DNA from: a virus
Direction: 5' to 3' (one strand)
Length of the DNA stretch: 30,531 bases
Virus record (IMG/VR): IMGVR_UViG_3300023109_000084
Coordinates: 1 to 30,531 of that record
Each line of letters begins with the position of its first letter. Within the stretch, counting starts at the first letter, position 1. The notes beneath the pieces were generated by a model that was not told the origin of the DNA, ran no database searches, and worked only from the letters and a program-made list of their open reading frames with translations. The position numbers were made by a program, and so were the translations under genes. Of this stretch, positions 1-9,242 are shown piece after piece.

Positions 1-1597
1 TTTCCTCAGCAAAAGCACCATCCCAGTCTTGATAAGAAGTAGTAGTAGCACCGCTTGTAGTATTACGATTATAAGTAGCAACTCCATCACTCGTTTGCTC
101 TCTTGTAATATAGTTAGAAGGAACAGACACTTTTAAACCTCTAACATGGTAAGATCTTGTAGGCATTCCTGTAAACTTTTTTGTATCAAAAGTTACTTTA
201 CCGAGTGCAGTAAAAGGGTGTGTTAATATATCTTTGATAACACACGTTGTATTTATTAAAGAAGCCGAAGTAACTTGAGTCCATCCAGAACCTTTCTCAG
301 TTTGAGTTTTATATGCATCGCCTTGGTGGTCAGTTATTCTTTCAACTTTTATTTTAAAGTCAGAAAAAGGCCTAAACGCGGTTAAGTCTATTGTTTCAAC
401 AAAAGTAACCGCGTTTTTGTGTAGTCCCTGATGAACTAAAGGATGCTTTAAAACTTGGTAAGCTTCAAAAGAACTTTCTCCAGGTTTTTTAATTGCTATC
501 ATAGTTCTATATTGAGTAAAAGTACCTCTGTCACTTCCTTCACCGTTTACTGCGTAATGCCCTCCTGAATAAGCAATAGTAAAACGAGCTTCATCTACTT
601 CTTGCAATTGGCTAGCAGTTAGCTTGAAACCGGAGTTTGAGCTCCCTATTAAGACCTTAGGGGCGTCTCCGCTACCTGAATTGTAGGTACTACTTTGTAT
701 TAGTGCCCCTCCTGCACTCGGAGAGTTACTTATAGAAGTAGCTCCGTGCCCTCCTCGACCGCTAAAAGGAGTCTGTGCAAGAGTGCCTACCCTAAACTGA
801 GTGGTTACTCCTTCATGGTTAGTTGTTTGTGTTTGTGTTATAGGGTCGAGTTTCTTAACTATGGCTCCTGTAACGTCGAATCTAAGGCTTAATACAGGAG
901 ACGCAGCAGGGTTGCCTGACCATGCTGACTCCAAAATAACAGTAGTTCCTGAAATAGATGAAATTTTAGCTATTTTGTCTACTTCCAGCGAGTAAGTACC
1001 ATTAGGAATCCATATACCAGACGGGCCTGCGGCTCCTCCAGGAACAAACTCAGCCACAGAGCTACTAGTTCGTTTAGTTATCCAACCCTCTCCAAAAGCA
1101 CCATCGCCCACTCCTCCAGCTGCCATAAGCCCTAGTCTTGCGGGAACATGAGTGTCTACATCCTCAGGGGTAGAAATCATACTATCAGTAAAGAAAGCAG
1201 ACCCGTCAGAAGTAGTTAATGTAGCAGTAATAGCATAGTTATCAGTACCCGCAGATCCGTTTGAGGCGGTAACCTGTTTTGTTCCATGCGCTGCTCTTAC
1301 AATTAAATACTTATCGCCTGTTTCTGACTGTATAATTGGATGTGCTCCCGCTCCCGTAATAACAGCAGAGGTAGAGCCGTTTGTTAAAGTGACTCTGGCA
1401 GCGCTTTGACTATAGTAATTACCAGTCTCTGAGAGAGGAACAGCCCTATCGTCGTTTAGATAAACAGAAGCCGCCCCATCAACAAGTCCGTAAATAGGCC
1501 CTTCAGCTATAAGATCTGTTACTGATACTGTCTGTCTATCATTTTTTAAATGGCTAAAGTCGAGATCCATGCCGTTTAAGTCAATTCCTGAAATCAT
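1..1597 (-). CDS. Tail tip attachment protein, lambda J-like (partial)
   Basis: About 532 N-terminal residues are visible; the gene runs off the left edge, so the C-terminal receptor-binding part is missing. ATG at 1597 follows an AGGAG ribosome site seven bases upstream. The N-terminus (NGMDLDFSHLKND, then LIAEGPIYGLVDGAASVYLN) has the 'GPI.GLVDG..SVYLND' signature typical of J/TipJ central tail-tip hub proteins. It is the last gene of the M-L-K-I-J tail-tip series, directly after the I-like gene, as in lambda. In the family, J closes the tail tube at the tip and its C-terminus determines host receptor specificity. The frame is open throughout. Identity is confident from order plus motif; nothing can be said about receptor choice. 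Confidence 0.9.
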   Translation of the reverse strand, partial: MISGIDLNGMDLDFSHLKNDRQTVSVTDLIAEGPIYGLVDGAASVYLNDDRAVPLSETGNYYSQSAARVTLTNGSTSAVITGAGAHPIIQSETGDKYLIVRAAHGTKQVTASNGSAGTDNYAITATLTTSDGSAFFTDSMISTPEDVDTHVPARLGLMAAGGVGDGAFGEGWITKRTSSSVAEFVPGGAAGPSGIWIPNGTYSLEVDKIAKISSISGTTVILESAWSGNPAASPVLSLRFDVTGAIVKKLDPITQTQTTNHEGVTTQFRVGTLAQTPFSGRGGHGATSISNSPSAGGALIQSSTYNSGSGDAPKVLIGSSNSGFKLTASQLQEVDEARFTIAYSGGHYAVNGEGSDRGTFTQYRTMIAIKKPGESSFEAYQVLKHPLVHQGLHKNAVTFVETIDLTAFRPFSDFKIKVERITDHQGDAYKTQTEKGSGWTQVTSASLINTTCVIKDILTHPFTALGKVTFDTKKFTGMPTRSYHVRGLKVSVPSNYITREQTSDGVATYNRNTTSGATTTSYQDWDGAFAEE

Positions 1598-1610
1598 ATT
1601 GGGGCTCCTA

Positions 1611-2321
1611 TTAGGCCTGCTGTCTCTGTGAAACTATATTAGTATTATTTGCTGAGTCTGTTGCGGTATTGTTTATTATATCTTGATCAAACATACCACC
1701 ATTACTACCATTTCCACCTTGAAGTATGTCCACAGCTATAGGCCTGCCCGGGACTCTTAGTTCTCCATAAAGAATTGGTATAGGGTCTCCTTCTACAGCA
1801 TTGTTTGCTCCTCCACTAAAAAGATAATTAGTAGGGGCGTCTTGGTCTACTGCAGGATCTGGTGCCATTATTTGCTGTATGCCAGCAATAGCTAGGCTTG
1901 TTGCTAGCTGGACACTTCCCAGTACTGCTAAAGTTCCTGCTGTTCCAAAACTTCCAGCCGTAGCCGCAGTAATAAGATTACCTCCTCCTGCTAATGTTAG
2001 AGGGTTAAAAACTAAAAAAGCAATTATAGCTATCGCTGCTAATATTTTTCCAAGACCGCTTTTAGAACCTGCAGGTACCAAAGATATAGTTATGTCTCCT
2101 TTAGCTAAAGGAGTAAGTGCATCTGTATGGTCTATAGTACCATCTTCTGTTTCAACTATAAAATTTATATCTTGTTCGTGGCAATTTCTTACATAAGGTA
2201 AAAAATCGGGTCTGTTTGCGTTTATGCATTTAAAAACTTCCGCATAATTACAGGTATTGACAATAAACTTATTGCCAAATCTTTCTCCTAGCTCTCCTTG
2301 TAAATATACACTATGCTGCAT
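1611..2321 (-). CDS. Tail assembly protein I-like (TipI family)
   Basis: 236 aa. The N-terminal half has a ubiquitin-like beta-grasp look (VYLQGELGERFG, then FKCINANRPDF), as in lambda I. A central hydrophobic stretch (about 85-150, rich in A, I, L and G) follows the marker SLVPAGSKSGLGK, the counterpart of lambda 'PRVAGAKSGG'. The C-terminal marker PIPILYGELRVPGRPI corresponds to lambda 'LPVLYGEMRVGSRVV'. The length is close to lambda I (223 aa). It acts in tail-tip assembly with J. It overlaps the end of the K-like gene by 11 bases, which implies coupled translation. Assignment rests on motif resemblance and gene order. Confidence 0.88.
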   Translation of the reverse strand: MQHSVYLQGELGERFGNKFIVNTCNYAEVFKCINANRPDFLPYVRNCHEQDINFIVETEDGTIDHTDALTPLAKGDITISLVPAGSKSGLGKILAAIAIIAFLVFNPLTLAGGGNLITAATAGSFGTAGTLAVLGSVQLATSLAIAGIQQIMAPDPAVDQDAPTNYLFSGGANNAVEGDPIPILYGELRVPGRPIAVDILQGGNGSNGGMFDQDIINNTATDSANNTNIVSQRQQA

Positions 2322-3006
2322 AACGATAAACTCCGGTTATATACTTTTTCCAAAAGGGGTAAATATTTTCCCTACAGGATATTCTGTTTTCTGCATGATG
2401 ATAAAATATATCATCTCCTAAATAAACTCCGCAATGATTACCTACTAAAGCATTGATTGTAAAAATGACTAAGTCACCTTTTTGCATGCTGTCTTCTATT
2501 CTTTTAAACCCCCAAGTACCTATGTACTCGTCGGTAAAATAATCTAAATCTTTTTCCCACCAATCGTCTTCAAAAAGAGGGCGGTTAGGTATTTCCAAAC
2601 CTTTTGAAATATAATAATCTTTTGCCGCTTCAAAACAATCATTTACACCAAACTCATAGTCTCTTCCGTAAAGAGATTTACTCTCTCGTACAGGGTGCAA
2701 TATCTCCATATCCATTTCAGGATAACTAAATATATAATAAGGTATTCCCACCGCATTACAGTACTTAATATCATTTCCACTAGGCTCTGTGGTTCCATCG
2801 GGATGACTATGTACAATACCTACAATATCTGCTCGGTGTCCTATACTAATATACTGTTTTGAGTCTATAACGAAGTCATTCTCATCTTCTGCTACATTAT
2901 CACAAGGAAACCATTTTTTCTTTCCTTTAACTACTGCTAGTACGCCACAGCCTTCTTTAGGGTACCACTTTTCAAAATGTTCTCTAATTTCTTCTACTTG
3001 ATTCAT
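2311..3006 (-). CDS. Tail tip protein K-like: JAB/MPN metalloprotease plus NlpC/P60 peptidase
   Basis: 231 aa, two domains. The N-terminal JAMM motif is complete by eye: Glu18 (KEGCGVL), His66-Ser-His68-Pro, then SGND with Ser76 and Asp79. The C-terminal NlpC/P60-type domain begins near 115 (YEFGVNDCFEAA) with the probable nucleophile Cys124 and His191 (GNHCGVYL), followed by His203/204. Lambda K has the same JAB plus NlpC architecture; the family is thought to help tail-tip assembly and/or cut peptidoglycan during DNA entry. The gene sits between L- and I-like genes as in lambda. Catalytic residues look intact in both domains, so either could be active. Confidence 0.92.
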   Translation of the reverse strand: MNQVEEIREHFEKWYPKEGCGVLAVVKGKKKWFPCDNVAEDENDFVIDSKQYISIGHRADIVGIVHSHPDGTTEPSGNDIKYCNAVGIPYYIFSYPEMDMEILHPVRESKSLYGRDYEFGVNDCFEAAKDYYISKGLEIPNRPLFEDDWWEKDLDYFTDEYIGTWGFKRIEDSMQKGDLVIFTINALVGNHCGVYLGDDIFYHHAENRISCRENIYPFWKKYITGVYRYAA

Positions 3007-3008
3007 AA

Positions 3009-4106
3009 TTAATACTTTAAGGTTCCGGGGAATGATCCAAAAGGTAGACGAGCTGCTAAATTTGTTGATCCTTCTGGTTTTTGATTTGCACTTGTAAGCA
3101 CGGAAGGTTTAAAGCCGTATCGAGCTTTACAAGACTGTAATGTTTTACCACATATTTCTTCTCTAACCCAGTAAGGGCTTGTATCTGTAGGTATTTGTCC
3201 TGTTGAAATTATGCGGGCTTTCCATATTGTTACTGCATTATACCGAACAAGAGTGCCTATTTGATAAGTAGTTCCCGAAGCCCATTCAGTCCATTTACGA
3301 ACTTCTTTCCAATAAGCAGAAGTTGTAGAAGGAGCGTTGCCTGTTCCTGCAACTGTACGCACCCAAAACTTGCCTCCATGAGTAATGTAGTCACTAGTAG
3401 TGTATGCGGTACTTGCATTAAAAGTGGCAGTAATACTTTCTGAGGCTATGAGAGGTCGATCGTCAAAGTCAAAGTAGGCTTTATGAGCACGTATAGTTCC
3501 ATCTCCATTATAGTTAACTGCTCCATCTGTATTCCATGTACATCCGCCGCCTTCTCCAGAAGCATGTCCTTGGTACTTCCAGCTACAGTATTTACCTACT
3601 ACAATACGTCGCGGTATCTGTATATTCTGTAAATCAAAAGGAGTGGCTACTTCATAAGTAATAGAAAGTGCGTTCTCTTCTCGCACTCTATCAATTACAT
3701 ATTCTTGAGTAGAAAACTCTATTGGAGGAGAAGCATCATTATTTTCTCCAACCAGATACTTTCTTAAAGTTTGACGACGTTTAAGTCTTTGTCCTATTAA
3801 GTCATCATTTTTAAAGCCTCCTAGCTCTGACTGAAATAATGAACCTATATTTGCAACCGTAAAAGAAGGCCTATTGGATGCTCCATCGGCTTGTAGTTCG
3901 AGGCCATCGATCATAATAGGCATAGCAATATAATCGCGAATAGCGTAGGGACTAGTTTTATCTCGAAACTGTAAGTCTGTCGAATCAGAATCTAAACCAG
4001 GGTGAAAATACAAGGTTGTTCCGTTAGGCAAGGTTACTTCAAATAGTTCGATAAGTTCCGAATCAATTTCTTGCGTTTGTAAGTCTGTTGCTATTACGTT
4101 GCTCAT
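3009..4106 (-). CDS. Tail tip protein L-like with iron-sulfur cysteines and an inserted CBM5/12-like pair
   Basis: 365 aa, against about 232 aa for lambda L. The N-terminus (1-170) is the usual beta-rich minor tail domain (LFEVTLPNGTTLYFHPG). Four cysteines, C174, C189, C319 and C326, are arranged like the four that bind an iron-sulfur cluster in lambda L (CSWKYQG...GGGCTW and ICGKTLQSCKARYG). Between the second and third, where lambda has roughly 20 residues, lie about 125 residues. These contain two similar segments (about 233-270 and 279-316) with the pattern Y.....V...G..W........G..P......YW.EV, resembling carbohydrate-binding modules of the CBM5/12 (chitin-binding) type. The start overlaps the M-like stop as ATGA. 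The L assignment is firm; the CBM call is by pattern only. Confidence 0.88.
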   Translation of the reverse strand: MSNVIATDLQTQEIDSELIELFEVTLPNGTTLYFHPGLDSDSTDLQFRDKTSPYAIRDYIAMPIMIDGLELQADGASNRPSFTVANIGSLFQSELGGFKNDDLIGQRLKRRQTLRKYLVGENNDASPPIEFSTQEYVIDRVREENALSITYEVATPFDLQNIQIPRRIVVGKYCSWKYQGHASGEGGGCTWNTDGAVNYNGDGTIRAHKAYFDFDDRPLIASESITATFNASTAYTTSDYITHGGKFWVRTVAGTGNAPSTTSAYWKEVRKWTEWASGTTYQIGTLVRYNAVTIWKARIISTGQIPTDTSPYWVREEICGKTLQSCKARYGFKPSVLTSANQKPEGSTNLAARLPFGSFPGTLKY

Positions 4107-4504
4107 GCCTCAAAAACTCTCTTTAATGATAGTGAAAGACTATAAAAATTATCATAGTCATAGGTTACTGAGTAATTAGTTGTTACTACTTTTACTTCTC
4201 TTTCTCCAATACCTGCAGGTCCCGCAGGGTTTGAACTTACATTAGAATCAGGTAAAATTAAGGGAAACTTACTTACACCCTTTCTTGCGTCTAAAAAAGC
4301 TACTACATCATCGATATAAGCCTTAGGACGGGTTCTAAAAGTTAAAGAATAGGTTTCGTTTAAAGTATTAATTCCATCTGCAATTCGCTGCTCATACCCA
4401 TCTCCAAAACTAGCGACCAGTACTCGGGGAGTGCTCTGCTTTGCCATTGATTTATCGGGGGTAGCGTATGTGGTACCTCCATCATATATAAAACCTATTG
4501 TCAT
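4103..4504 (-). CDS. Minor tail protein M-like
   Basis: 133 aa, a typical length for the lambda M/TipM family (109 aa in lambda). The motif PRVLVASFGDGYEQRIADGIN near residues 26-46 is characteristic ('..fGdGY.qr...G.n'). Further on is FLDARKGVSKFPL, matching the family segment before the C-terminal strand. M joins the tip complex to the tail tube around the end of the tape measure. The stop of the tape-measure gene and this start overlap as TAATG, and its own stop overlaps the L start as ATGA. Nothing unusual. Confidence 0.9.
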   Translation of the reverse strand: MTIGFIYDGGTTYATPDKSMAKQSTPRVLVASFGDGYEQRIADGINTLNETYSLTFRTRPKAYIDDVVAFLDARKGVSKFPLILPDSNVSSNPAGPAGIGEREVKVVTTNYSVTYDYDNFYSLSLSLKRVFEA

Positions 4505-7500
4505 TATGCTACTCCATACGGATTAAGTATTCCGCCTGATCGTTTTTGGTTGTGTAGTTCCGTTTGAACTGCAGAGGCTACGGCGGCACCAAGCTTGTCC
4601 ATATCTGGTCCTGAACTGCCTTCTTTACTGCTTTGTCCGTCTGTAGATATATTAACTACAATATTATTGTTTGTTGCACCGCTGTCTTTCATATCTACAG
4701 GTATAGATCTTCCATTCGGCAAAGGAACTACTGCTTCTGTTCCGTGAAGAGTTGCTGGATATCCTGAAGTTGAGCCTCTTGCGACTCCTCCAGTTGCGTA
4801 TCCTTGCGTTTTTTTACCTTCTGAAAATACTCCTCCAGTTCTAGCAATAGCCGCTACATTATATCCTGAGGAAAAATCAGTCATTCCCGCATCAGTAGGT
4901 GCACCCATTCCAAAAGCACTCATAAGAACTCTCATAATCATCATTTGAGCAATCATTTGTGTGATTTGGGAAAGTATGCTTATTGCCATACTTTTGAAAG
5001 CCTCTTTTGCCGAAGCTGTTCCTGTAACAATTGAGGTAAAGGCGGCTGACATACTGCTTGCAATTCCATCAAAAAGTGCTTGTTTATTTTCTGCCAGTTT
5101 AGCAAGCATTGTTTGTGTTTTTATTTCCTCGTATAACAGGCCCTGCTCTGCAATTGTTAACTCTACTCCTTGACTTTTTAGTTCATTCATTTGAACATTG
5201 AAAGCCGTCATAGCAGGGTTCATAGATATAGATTGTACCTTTAGTTGCAGAGCTTCTGTCTCTCCCTTAGCGTTTAGTAGTACTAGCTCTTCTCTCTTTT
5301 TGTAAAGCTCTATCTCCTGGTTTAGAGAAGCTAAACGATTAGTAGCCCCTTGATTTGCTTTTTGAGCGTTAAAAGCGTTCATTGGATCATACCCTGGAGT
5401 TCCTTCTTTAGCCTTTTCAGCATCTACAATTTTTTGCGTATCTAATACATCTTGCTCTGCTTGTGAGCGCTTTGCATTTAGGTTAGTTTCAAAAGCTTTG
5501 TCTGCAGCCTGCCCTCGGGCTTGCCCAAATAAACCTGTCCCTCCTGCTTGAATATTTTTTAAAGCTAAAGAAGTACGAAAGATTGCGGTAGTTAAAGCCA
5601 GCCTTTTTCTTATTTGCTCATTTATAACTTTTTGCTGGTTCAGTTCAACAATCTTTATACTATTATTTTCTTCGCCTAATTCAATTTCTCTATTTGCTTG
5701 TTGTAACTTCTTTTCCCCTTCTATAATCTGTGCTCTTACTTGCTCGAGTGTAGTTATCTCTGTATCTAGTAAATTTTCTCGGGCTTTTCCGTTTTCATCT
5801 GTTAAAGAAACTTCTTGTGATCTTAAGAGTAAAAGTGCTTGCTGCTCGTCATTTGCAGATTTAGATAATATTAACCCCTGTGCTTGAACATTTTTTATCT
5901 TGTCCTCTATAGTTATTCCGTTTGTTCGCATTGCTGCGGCTTCTGTCTGTGCGGTTACTTGTTCATTACTTAGCCTTGTCATCTCGTCTTGATTTTCTTT
6001 TAGTGCTTCAGTAAAAAACTTATTAGTCTCTAACCTTTTACTTAAATCGCCCAGTGCGGAGTTTTGAAGATTTAGCTGCTCTACACTTCTAGCATGAATA
6101 TCTAGTATCTCTTGGGAGGGTTTGGCAAACACATCTACCATTTGAGGCTGGCCACTTAGGGTGGGTAGATCACTTTCTACTTGTCCAATTTTTAGACCTT
6201 TTCCATCTCTATCAATATTATGTTTCTTTTCGAACTCTTCTAACTGAGCGGCTTCTTTACCTAATTCAGTGCCCCTGGCTGCTAAAGCTACGGTTTGGGA
6301 ATCAATTACAGCAGTTAAAGAAGATTGAAGCTCTGAGGCAAAAGGTTTTTTGATGGTACCAGTAAGTTTAGTAAGCTGTGTATTCATTGCTGCAATTTTT
6401 GAAGGCAATCTATCAAGAGTTATTCCAACATTTTGTAAATCGTTTCCAAGATTTACCATGCTTAGTCGCTGCTCATCGGTTATCTTGGTTCCGCTATTTA
6501 AAGAAGCGGACAGAACTTTAAAGCCCTCATCTAATTCTCCGGCTGCATCTGCTGTTTTTATCATCCTTTCAAACATTTCATCGGGGATCATTCTATCGGG
6601 GTACATTTCAATAGCTTCATTTATTTCTTTAATCATAGAGGTCAAACCTAAACTACCCACAGCCTTTCCCCGTGTTTGTATCATGTCTGAGCCGTTAAGC
6701 ATGGTGTAGTCTTTCATAACATCTACAGTACGGCCGAGTTCCTCCCCTAAAGTTTTGTACTTACTAGTGAGTTCTTCTGTTCTTTTTTCTAATTTTTTTG
6801 TCTCCTCAGACATAGGATAGAAGTACTCTTTTATCATTTTCATGCCATCATAAGCTATTGAAAGCATAGATATCCAAAAGAAAGCCTTACCTATTACTGC
6901 TCCTGCTGTAGCTGCTGCTCCTGCTAACCCTGCGAAAGCAACCTTAGCTGTAGAAGCCATTGAGGTTAATTGTAGTTTAAAGCTTTTTATAGCTAAGCCT
7001 CCTTTTTTCAGTTGGAAGGCAAAGTCGGCCATGCCTTTTTTGTGTATGCCCGCCCTTATATTATAACTTTTTCGTAAATCGGCAACTTGTTGTGCATTCA
7101 TATTCTTTAAAAGACCTGTTCTCTTTTTTGCAGATTTTTTAAGTTGATTTTCAGCATTCAGAAGTGCTTTATCTGCCGCTCTCTGAGATCTTTTAGAGTC
7201 TGTGTTTCCCTTTAAAAAGTCTAATCCGCCCTGCCCTGACTTAGTACCTCCTGGCACCTCTGCGGCTATTTTTGCACCTGCTTTTTTAGCAATACTTGCA
7301 TCATTCATACGTGCAAGTTTTAATTTCTCATAACTTTTTTGTGTTCTTGCAAGTCTTAACTGAACAGCCTGCTGATCTCTTCCTACTTGTTTGGCAGTAG
7401 CTTGACTGGACTCTTTCCAGGCACTCATACTCGGAAGTACTTGCTTAAGTAAGCCGCCTGCAAATAAAGCTACTGCTCCCGTTAGTGCCATCATATTATT

Positions 7501-8343
7501 AGCTAGAAAACTTGCTAGGGGGCCTATAACGTCTGCAACGCCCGTTTTAATTTTATTTAGTAAGTCGTCAAAAGCTTTTGCAAACTGATTCAAAGAATGA
7601 GCCGTAGGATCCATCATTTTTTCCATGGCACCAAACTTACGCTCCGCTTGGGATAATACTTCATTTGCTACTGCTTGGCTCCTTTCAAATTCATTTAACT
7701 CATCTTTAGACTTACCAATTTCTTGACCATACTTGCGAGTAGCATTTTCCAAACGAAGTATAATACCTAATTCATCAAGTAGCTCAGGCTCTGCTTTTGT
7801 AACACCACGTATTAATCTATCGAAAGAATCGCCTAGATCTCTTCCTAAAGCGAGAGACGCATTCTTTGCCGCTGCACCTAATCTATTTAGCTGATCAGGA
7901 CTTATACCAGAAGCAGAGCCAATTGCGGCTGCTTTTGCTGCTTCTGCATATTTTAGCTGTCCATTAGTGGCCTCTACTACAGAATTAGTTATTGTCTTGT
8001 AGGCTACACCCGTTACTGCGCCTAAAGCTTTTTGACCCTCTAGTAGATTTTTGAAATCCATTGCACCTTTTAAGAAGTTAAAAGCTGCTGAAACGGCAAA
8101 AGCAGAAGCTGCCAGAGTTGCATAAACCCCTACTAATCCTCCTGCTCCTTGTGCCATTTTAGAGAAGTTTTTACCTGCCCCAGAAGAGGCCTGTGCGGCT
8201 CCTTTAATATTACGATCTGCGGTACGTGCAGAGGTGCCCATTTTGTCAAGGTTTTTAGCGGTTTTTTTCGACTCTACTCCGAGCTTTTTGGTACCACCCT
8301 TATCATCAACTTTTACATCAAGAATAATTTTATTTTTTGCCAT
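4504..8343 (-). CDS. Tail tape measure protein
   Basis: 1279 aa, the largest gene here, placed between tail chaperones and minor tail proteins. The N-terminus is Lys/Ala-rich and helical. Hydrophobic segments lie near 68-92 (GLVGVYATLAASAFAVSAAF), 270-295 and 470-495, followed by long coiled-coil stretches rich in E, K and Q. The C-terminus carries a lambda H-type block (SSMSAAFTSIVTGTASAKEA, then repeated M/I residues) and the common tail end ATLHGTEAVVPLPNGRSIP. It sets tail length and is thought to exit during DNA entry. At roughly 0.15 nm per residue it predicts a tail near 190 nm, which implies siphovirus morphology. Start and stop both sit in TAATG overlaps with neighbours. Confidence 0.95.
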   Translation of the reverse strand: MAKNKIILDVKVDDKGGTKKLGVESKKTAKNLDKMGTSARTADRNIKGAAQASSGAGKNFSKMAQGAGGLVGVYATLAASAFAVSAAFNFLKGAMDFKNLLEGQKALGAVTGVAYKTITNSVVEATNGQLKYAEAAKAAAIGSASGISPDQLNRLGAAAKNASLALGRDLGDSFDRLIRGVTKAEPELLDELGIILRLENATRKYGQEIGKSKDELNEFERSQAVANEVLSQAERKFGAMEKMMDPTAHSLNQFAKAFDDLLNKIKTGVADVIGPLASFLANNMMALTGAVALFAGGLLKQVLPSMSAWKESSQATAKQVGRDQQAVQLRLARTQKSYEKLKLARMNDASIAKKAGAKIAAEVPGGTKSGQGGLDFLKGNTDSKRSQRAADKALLNAENQLKKSAKKRTGLLKNMNAQQVADLRKSYNIRAGIHKKGMADFAFQLKKGGLAIKSFKLQLTSMASTAKVAFAGLAGAAATAGAVIGKAFFWISMLSIAYDGMKMIKEYFYPMSEETKKLEKRTEELTSKYKTLGEELGRTVDVMKDYTMLNGSDMIQTRGKAVGSLGLTSMIKEINEAIEMYPDRMIPDEMFERMIKTADAAGELDEGFKVLSASLNSGTKITDEQRLSMVNLGNDLQNVGITLDRLPSKIAAMNTQLTKLTGTIKKPFASELQSSLTAVIDSQTVALAARGTELGKEAAQLEEFEKKHNIDRDGKGLKIGQVESDLPTLSGQPQMVDVFAKPSQEILDIHARSVEQLNLQNSALGDLSKRLETNKFFTEALKENQDEMTRLSNEQVTAQTEAAAMRTNGITIEDKIKNVQAQGLILSKSANDEQQALLLLRSQEVSLTDENGKARENLLDTEITTLEQVRAQIIEGEKKLQQANREIELGEENNSIKIVELNQQKVINEQIRKRLALTTAIFRTSLALKNIQAGGTGLFGQARGQAADKAFETNLNAKRSQAEQDVLDTQKIVDAEKAKEGTPGYDPMNAFNAQKANQGATNRLASLNQEIELYKKREELVLLNAKGETEALQLKVQSISMNPAMTAFNVQMNELKSQGVELTIAEQGLLYEEIKTQTMLAKLAENKQALFDGIASSMSAAFTSIVTGTASAKEAFKSMAISILSQITQMIAQMMIMRVLMSAFGMGAPTDAGMTDFSSGYNVAAIARTGGVFSEGKKTQGYATGGVARGSTSGYPATLHGTEAVVPLPNGRSIPVDMKDSGATNNNIVVNISTDGQSSKEGSSGPDMDKLGAAVASAVQTELHNQKRSGGILNPYGVA

Positions 8344-9184
8344 TAGCCTTTCACATTATGGGTGAAATTCTTTCCACCGCCCGCAGAACGTCTTTGTTCT
8401 GCCTTTTTCTGCTTTTCTGCCTTATCTACTCTATGGGCTACTAGTATTCCTTCCCACATTTTCATTAGATAAAGCATGTGTCTAGGTTCTTCTATATTAT
8501 AAAGGTTGAATAGGTACTCTATATTGCCCCAGTTCTTACCCATGTAAGAGCCGGACATGCCATCCCAAATATCCTCAAGAAATCCAAATATAAAAAATGC
8601 CACTTGGACATCAGAAGGAAGATCTGAAGTCTCGAGCGGCATCTTATCGGGATCGGGCTCTTCACCCAATTGATCACAGATAAGCAAGTACTTATCTAAG
8701 TCAATCTGACCTGATTGCTTTACATATTTCTCAAGCAGAACCCGTATTGCGTCTACTTGTTCCCAGTAAAATTTTCAAGGGCACTCACGGTTTCAGTAAC
8801 CCAAGTATCAAAGTCACCTGCATTTCTCATAAGTAGCTCTGAGTTATCTTGTGTAAAAGGGAGTTCATCATCAGGGTCAAGAGCAGAAACATCTACCAAT
8901 AGAAGCTCTTCTAGGTACTTATATTTTAAGCCTGACCATCCTTTGATTACTGCTTTACAATACTCTACTAAGAATCTTTCTTCATCTAACTCTTCTTCTG
9001 GCTGACGAGTTTTTTTATTAAACTTTGTTGTAACACATCTTTTACGTAATTTTACTAGCTCTTCTCGGGCTAGATAGCAAAGATCTATTGTCATACCTAC
9101 ATGACCTGGAAAGTCAATTGTTACGGTTTTACTAGGAGTCATAAGACTCGCAAGTGATACTGCTGGTTTGGTTGTGTCGATCAT
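8343..9184 (-). CDS. Tail assembly chaperone GT, made by -1 ribosomal frameshift
   Basis: Joint product of the G-like frame (start 9184) and the downstream frame ending at 8343. Reading A AAT TTT at 8774-8768 and slipping back one base takes the ribosome into TAC TGG GAA CAA GTA..., which runs without a stop to 8343. This gives 139 residues from G plus 141 from the T frame, about 280 aa. Lambda G and GT are about 140 and 279 aa, so the geometry matches closely. The T part (FIFGFLEDIWDGMSG..., then a Lys-rich tail) would contact the tail tube protein while G contacts the tape measure. The T frame has no credible start of its own. The frameshift is inferred from sequence, not measured. Confidence 0.87.
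8753..9184 (-). CDS. Tail assembly chaperone G-like
   Basis: 143 aa, first gene after promoter P1. It is acidic and mostly helical (REELVKLRKRC, EELDEERFLVEYCKAVIKGW) and ends with the TETVSALENFTGNK segment where the slippery site lies. Position between the major tail protein and tape measure, length, and the overlapping -1 frame identify it as the short tail chaperone that coats the tape measure during tail assembly and is absent from mature virions. The mRNA leader is about 70 nt and carries a hairpin. Confidence 0.87.
   Translation of the reverse strand: MIDTTKPAVSLASLMTPSKTVTIDFPGHVGMTIDLCYLAREELVKLRKRCVTTKFNKKTRQPEEELDEERFLVEYCKAVIKGWSGLKYKYLEELLLVDVSALDPDDELPFTQDNSELLMRNAGDFDTWVTETVSALENFTGNK
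8768..8774 (-). promoter_or_regulatory. Programmed -1 frameshift slippery site A AAT TTT
   Basis: Perfect X XXY YYZ heptamer in the G zero frame (GAA AAT TTT ACT), four sense codons before the G stop TAG at 8755-8753. The -1 frame after it is open for 141 codons into the T-like region. In phages with this arrangement slippage yields a minor fraction of GT fusion. I did not find an obvious strong downstream pseudoknot by eye. Confidence 0.8.
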
Positions 9185-9220
9185 GTTATATCCTTAGTTA
9201 TCTTATTAATGGAAACGAAA

Positions 9221-9242
9221 CAAGGGTGAAAATCCACCCTTG
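9221..9242 (-). other. 8-bp stem-loop in the leader of the tail operon mRNA
   Basis: CAAGGGTG and CACCCTTG pair perfectly around a 6-nt loop. With transcription from P1 starting near 9255, the hairpin would form about 12 nt into the RNA and is followed by TTTCGTTTCC. It could be a stabilising 5' hairpin, a weak attenuator, or an end signal for readthrough from the major tail gene. The T-run is interrupted, so I do not call it a full terminator. Confidence 0.55.

Noticed and set aside
801-995. Plus-strand 64-aa frame inside the J gene, and the many similar plus-strand frames across 1-27842
   Set aside because: All lie antisense to well-supported genes, without ribosome sites or recognisable composition.
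8343-8687. Independent 114-aa gene starting with TTG at 8687
   Set aside because: The frame continues upstream in phase with the -1 frameshift at 8774-8768 and has no ribosome site; it is the T part of GT.
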